Below, one piece after another: positions 63,594 to 64,000 of a DNA stretch of 64,000 nt. The notes beneath the pieces were generated by a model, which was given only the letters and a program-made list of their open reading frames with translations, ran no database searches and was not told where the DNA came from. Every line of letters starts with the position of its first letter. Position 1 is the stretch's first letter. Source of the DNA: Saprospiraceae bacterium (lineage in GTDB: Bacteria > Bacteroidota > Bacteroidia > Chitinophagales > Saprospiraceae). The stretch spans positions 62,001 to 126,000 of the forward strand of contig JADKKF010000013.1 in NCBI GenBank assembly GCA_016720635.1. The letters are read 5' to 3'. The translations under genes were made by a program, and so were the position numbers.

Positions 63594-64000
63594 TTATTTA
63601 AATGCTCTTGAATTCAAGCCTTTGGTTAATAGATAATGATTGCCTTTCTCCGAAGCAATGCCAAAAATATGATATTGAATGATTTGTTTATAAATATCAG
63701 TAGTCGATAAGTCAAATTGAGATAAAAAGTTATGATCCGTTACGAACAACGCCAAATTGGAATATACTTTTGCAATGACATTAACATCGATACTTTCTCG
63801 GTACAATCCTTGGATCTTACCAGTTTCAAGATTTTTTCTAATATTTTGTTCTATCACCTGCTTGTGATCTACTTCATAGTATTTCCACAAATCTTGGTGA
63901 TATTTCTTAAGATCATGAATCGCTGAAGGAGATAAATCATCCAATAATGTCAAAATATGTTCGAAAATGAGAATCATCTCATCTATGGCATTGGTAGTTT
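63594..64000 (-). CDS. TetR/AcrR-family regulator, C-terminal part (cut by the window edge)
   Basis: The frame is open to the window edge; the visible 135 or so residues are the ligand-binding, helical C-terminal domain (VIEQNIRKNLETGKIQGLYRESID, in part; HIFGIASEKGNHYL) of a TetR regulator. The DNA-binding helix-turn-helix lies beyond position 64000. It is in the same direction and 10 bases upstream of tolC, so it is most likely the autoregulated repressor of this efflux operon. Confidence 0.82.
   Translation of the reverse strand, partial: TTNAIDEMILIFEHILTLLDDLSPSAIHDLKKYHQDLWKYYEVDHKQVIEQNIRKNLETGKIQGLYRESIDVNVIAKVYSNLALFVTDHNFLSQFDLSTTDIYKQIIQYHIFGIASEKGNHYLLTKGLNSRAFK

Overview
The window is from a low-GC member of the Bacteroidota. 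The evidence is type IX secretion (T9SS) C-terminal sorting domains on several surface proteins, gliding-type CHU_C domains, SprB repeats, a lipoprotein Omp85 of the TamL type, start codons without Shine-Dalgarno sequences, and several promoters matching the Bacteroidota pattern TTTG-N18..20-TAnnTTTG. The large repeat-rich surface proteins would fit Saprospiria or Chitinophagia, but the sequence does not settle the class. Coding is dense, genes are short operons or singletons, and no insertion sequence, prophage or CRISPR array is visible.

Layout. 1-7.9 kb: a broken DUF4160 gene at the left edge, then minus-strand genes for a secreted reprolysin-like metalloprotease, a DUF1573 protein, a LamG/CHU_C surface protein, a DinB-like DUF1572 protein, CreD, RuvB and a lipoprotein. 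8-10 kb: plus-strand isocitrate dehydrogenase, a small HAD protein and tRNA-Ala(GGC). 10.3-17 kb: a T9SS surface protein, TamL, a frameshifted TrmH-type RNA methyltransferase, a periplasmic rhodanese-thioredoxin fusion and a structured intergenic repeat. 17.1-33.1 kb: a two-armed glycan locus. The plus-strand arm has the ADP/GDP-heptose type genes hddA, hddC, gmhB and gmhA, two tandem TylF-like methyltransferases, a transaldolase-family aldolase, an epimerase and a methyltransferase. The converging minus-strand arm has a GT-C-like membrane protein, a DPM1-like GT2, DUF2304, a DUF268 protein, an FkbM methyltransferase, a GT11 fucosyltransferase, a flippase-like protein, a candidate Fe(II)/2-oxoglutarate oxygenase and another GT2.

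33-49.5 kb: a CHU_C protein; a compact overlapping minus-strand trio (glgC, frameshifted DUF1415, LuxC-like acyl-CoA reductase); guanine deaminase; an exbB-exbD-tonB operon whose TonB has a TolA-like charged helix and a glycine-rich linker; a methyltransferase; DoxX; a T9SS subtilase; a PD40 protein; an LTA-synthase-like enzyme; and a short asparaginase. 49.5-64 kb: a beta-propeller-like lipid-envelope protein, CBS, YegP-like and Cmk genes, a 1,350-residue adhesin with eight SprB repeats, a LysM protein, a second copy of the structured repeat, and a TetR-TolC-MFP-RND efflux operon cut by the right edge.

How the parts fit. Much of the window builds, decorates or energises the cell envelope. 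The best candidate for a new system is the glycan locus. A dedicated sedoheptulose-7-phosphate supply (aldolase), the complete four-step route to a nucleotide-activated D,D-heptose, duplicated methyltransferases, and a polyprenyl-phosphate-sugar type arm lie end to end. This suggests a methylated heptose- and fucose-like-sugar-containing glycan, possibly attached to the many T9SS cargo proteins. That role is inference. Two independent genes are broken by a single missing T in a T5 or T6 run, which looks more like homopolymer sequencing error than decay.
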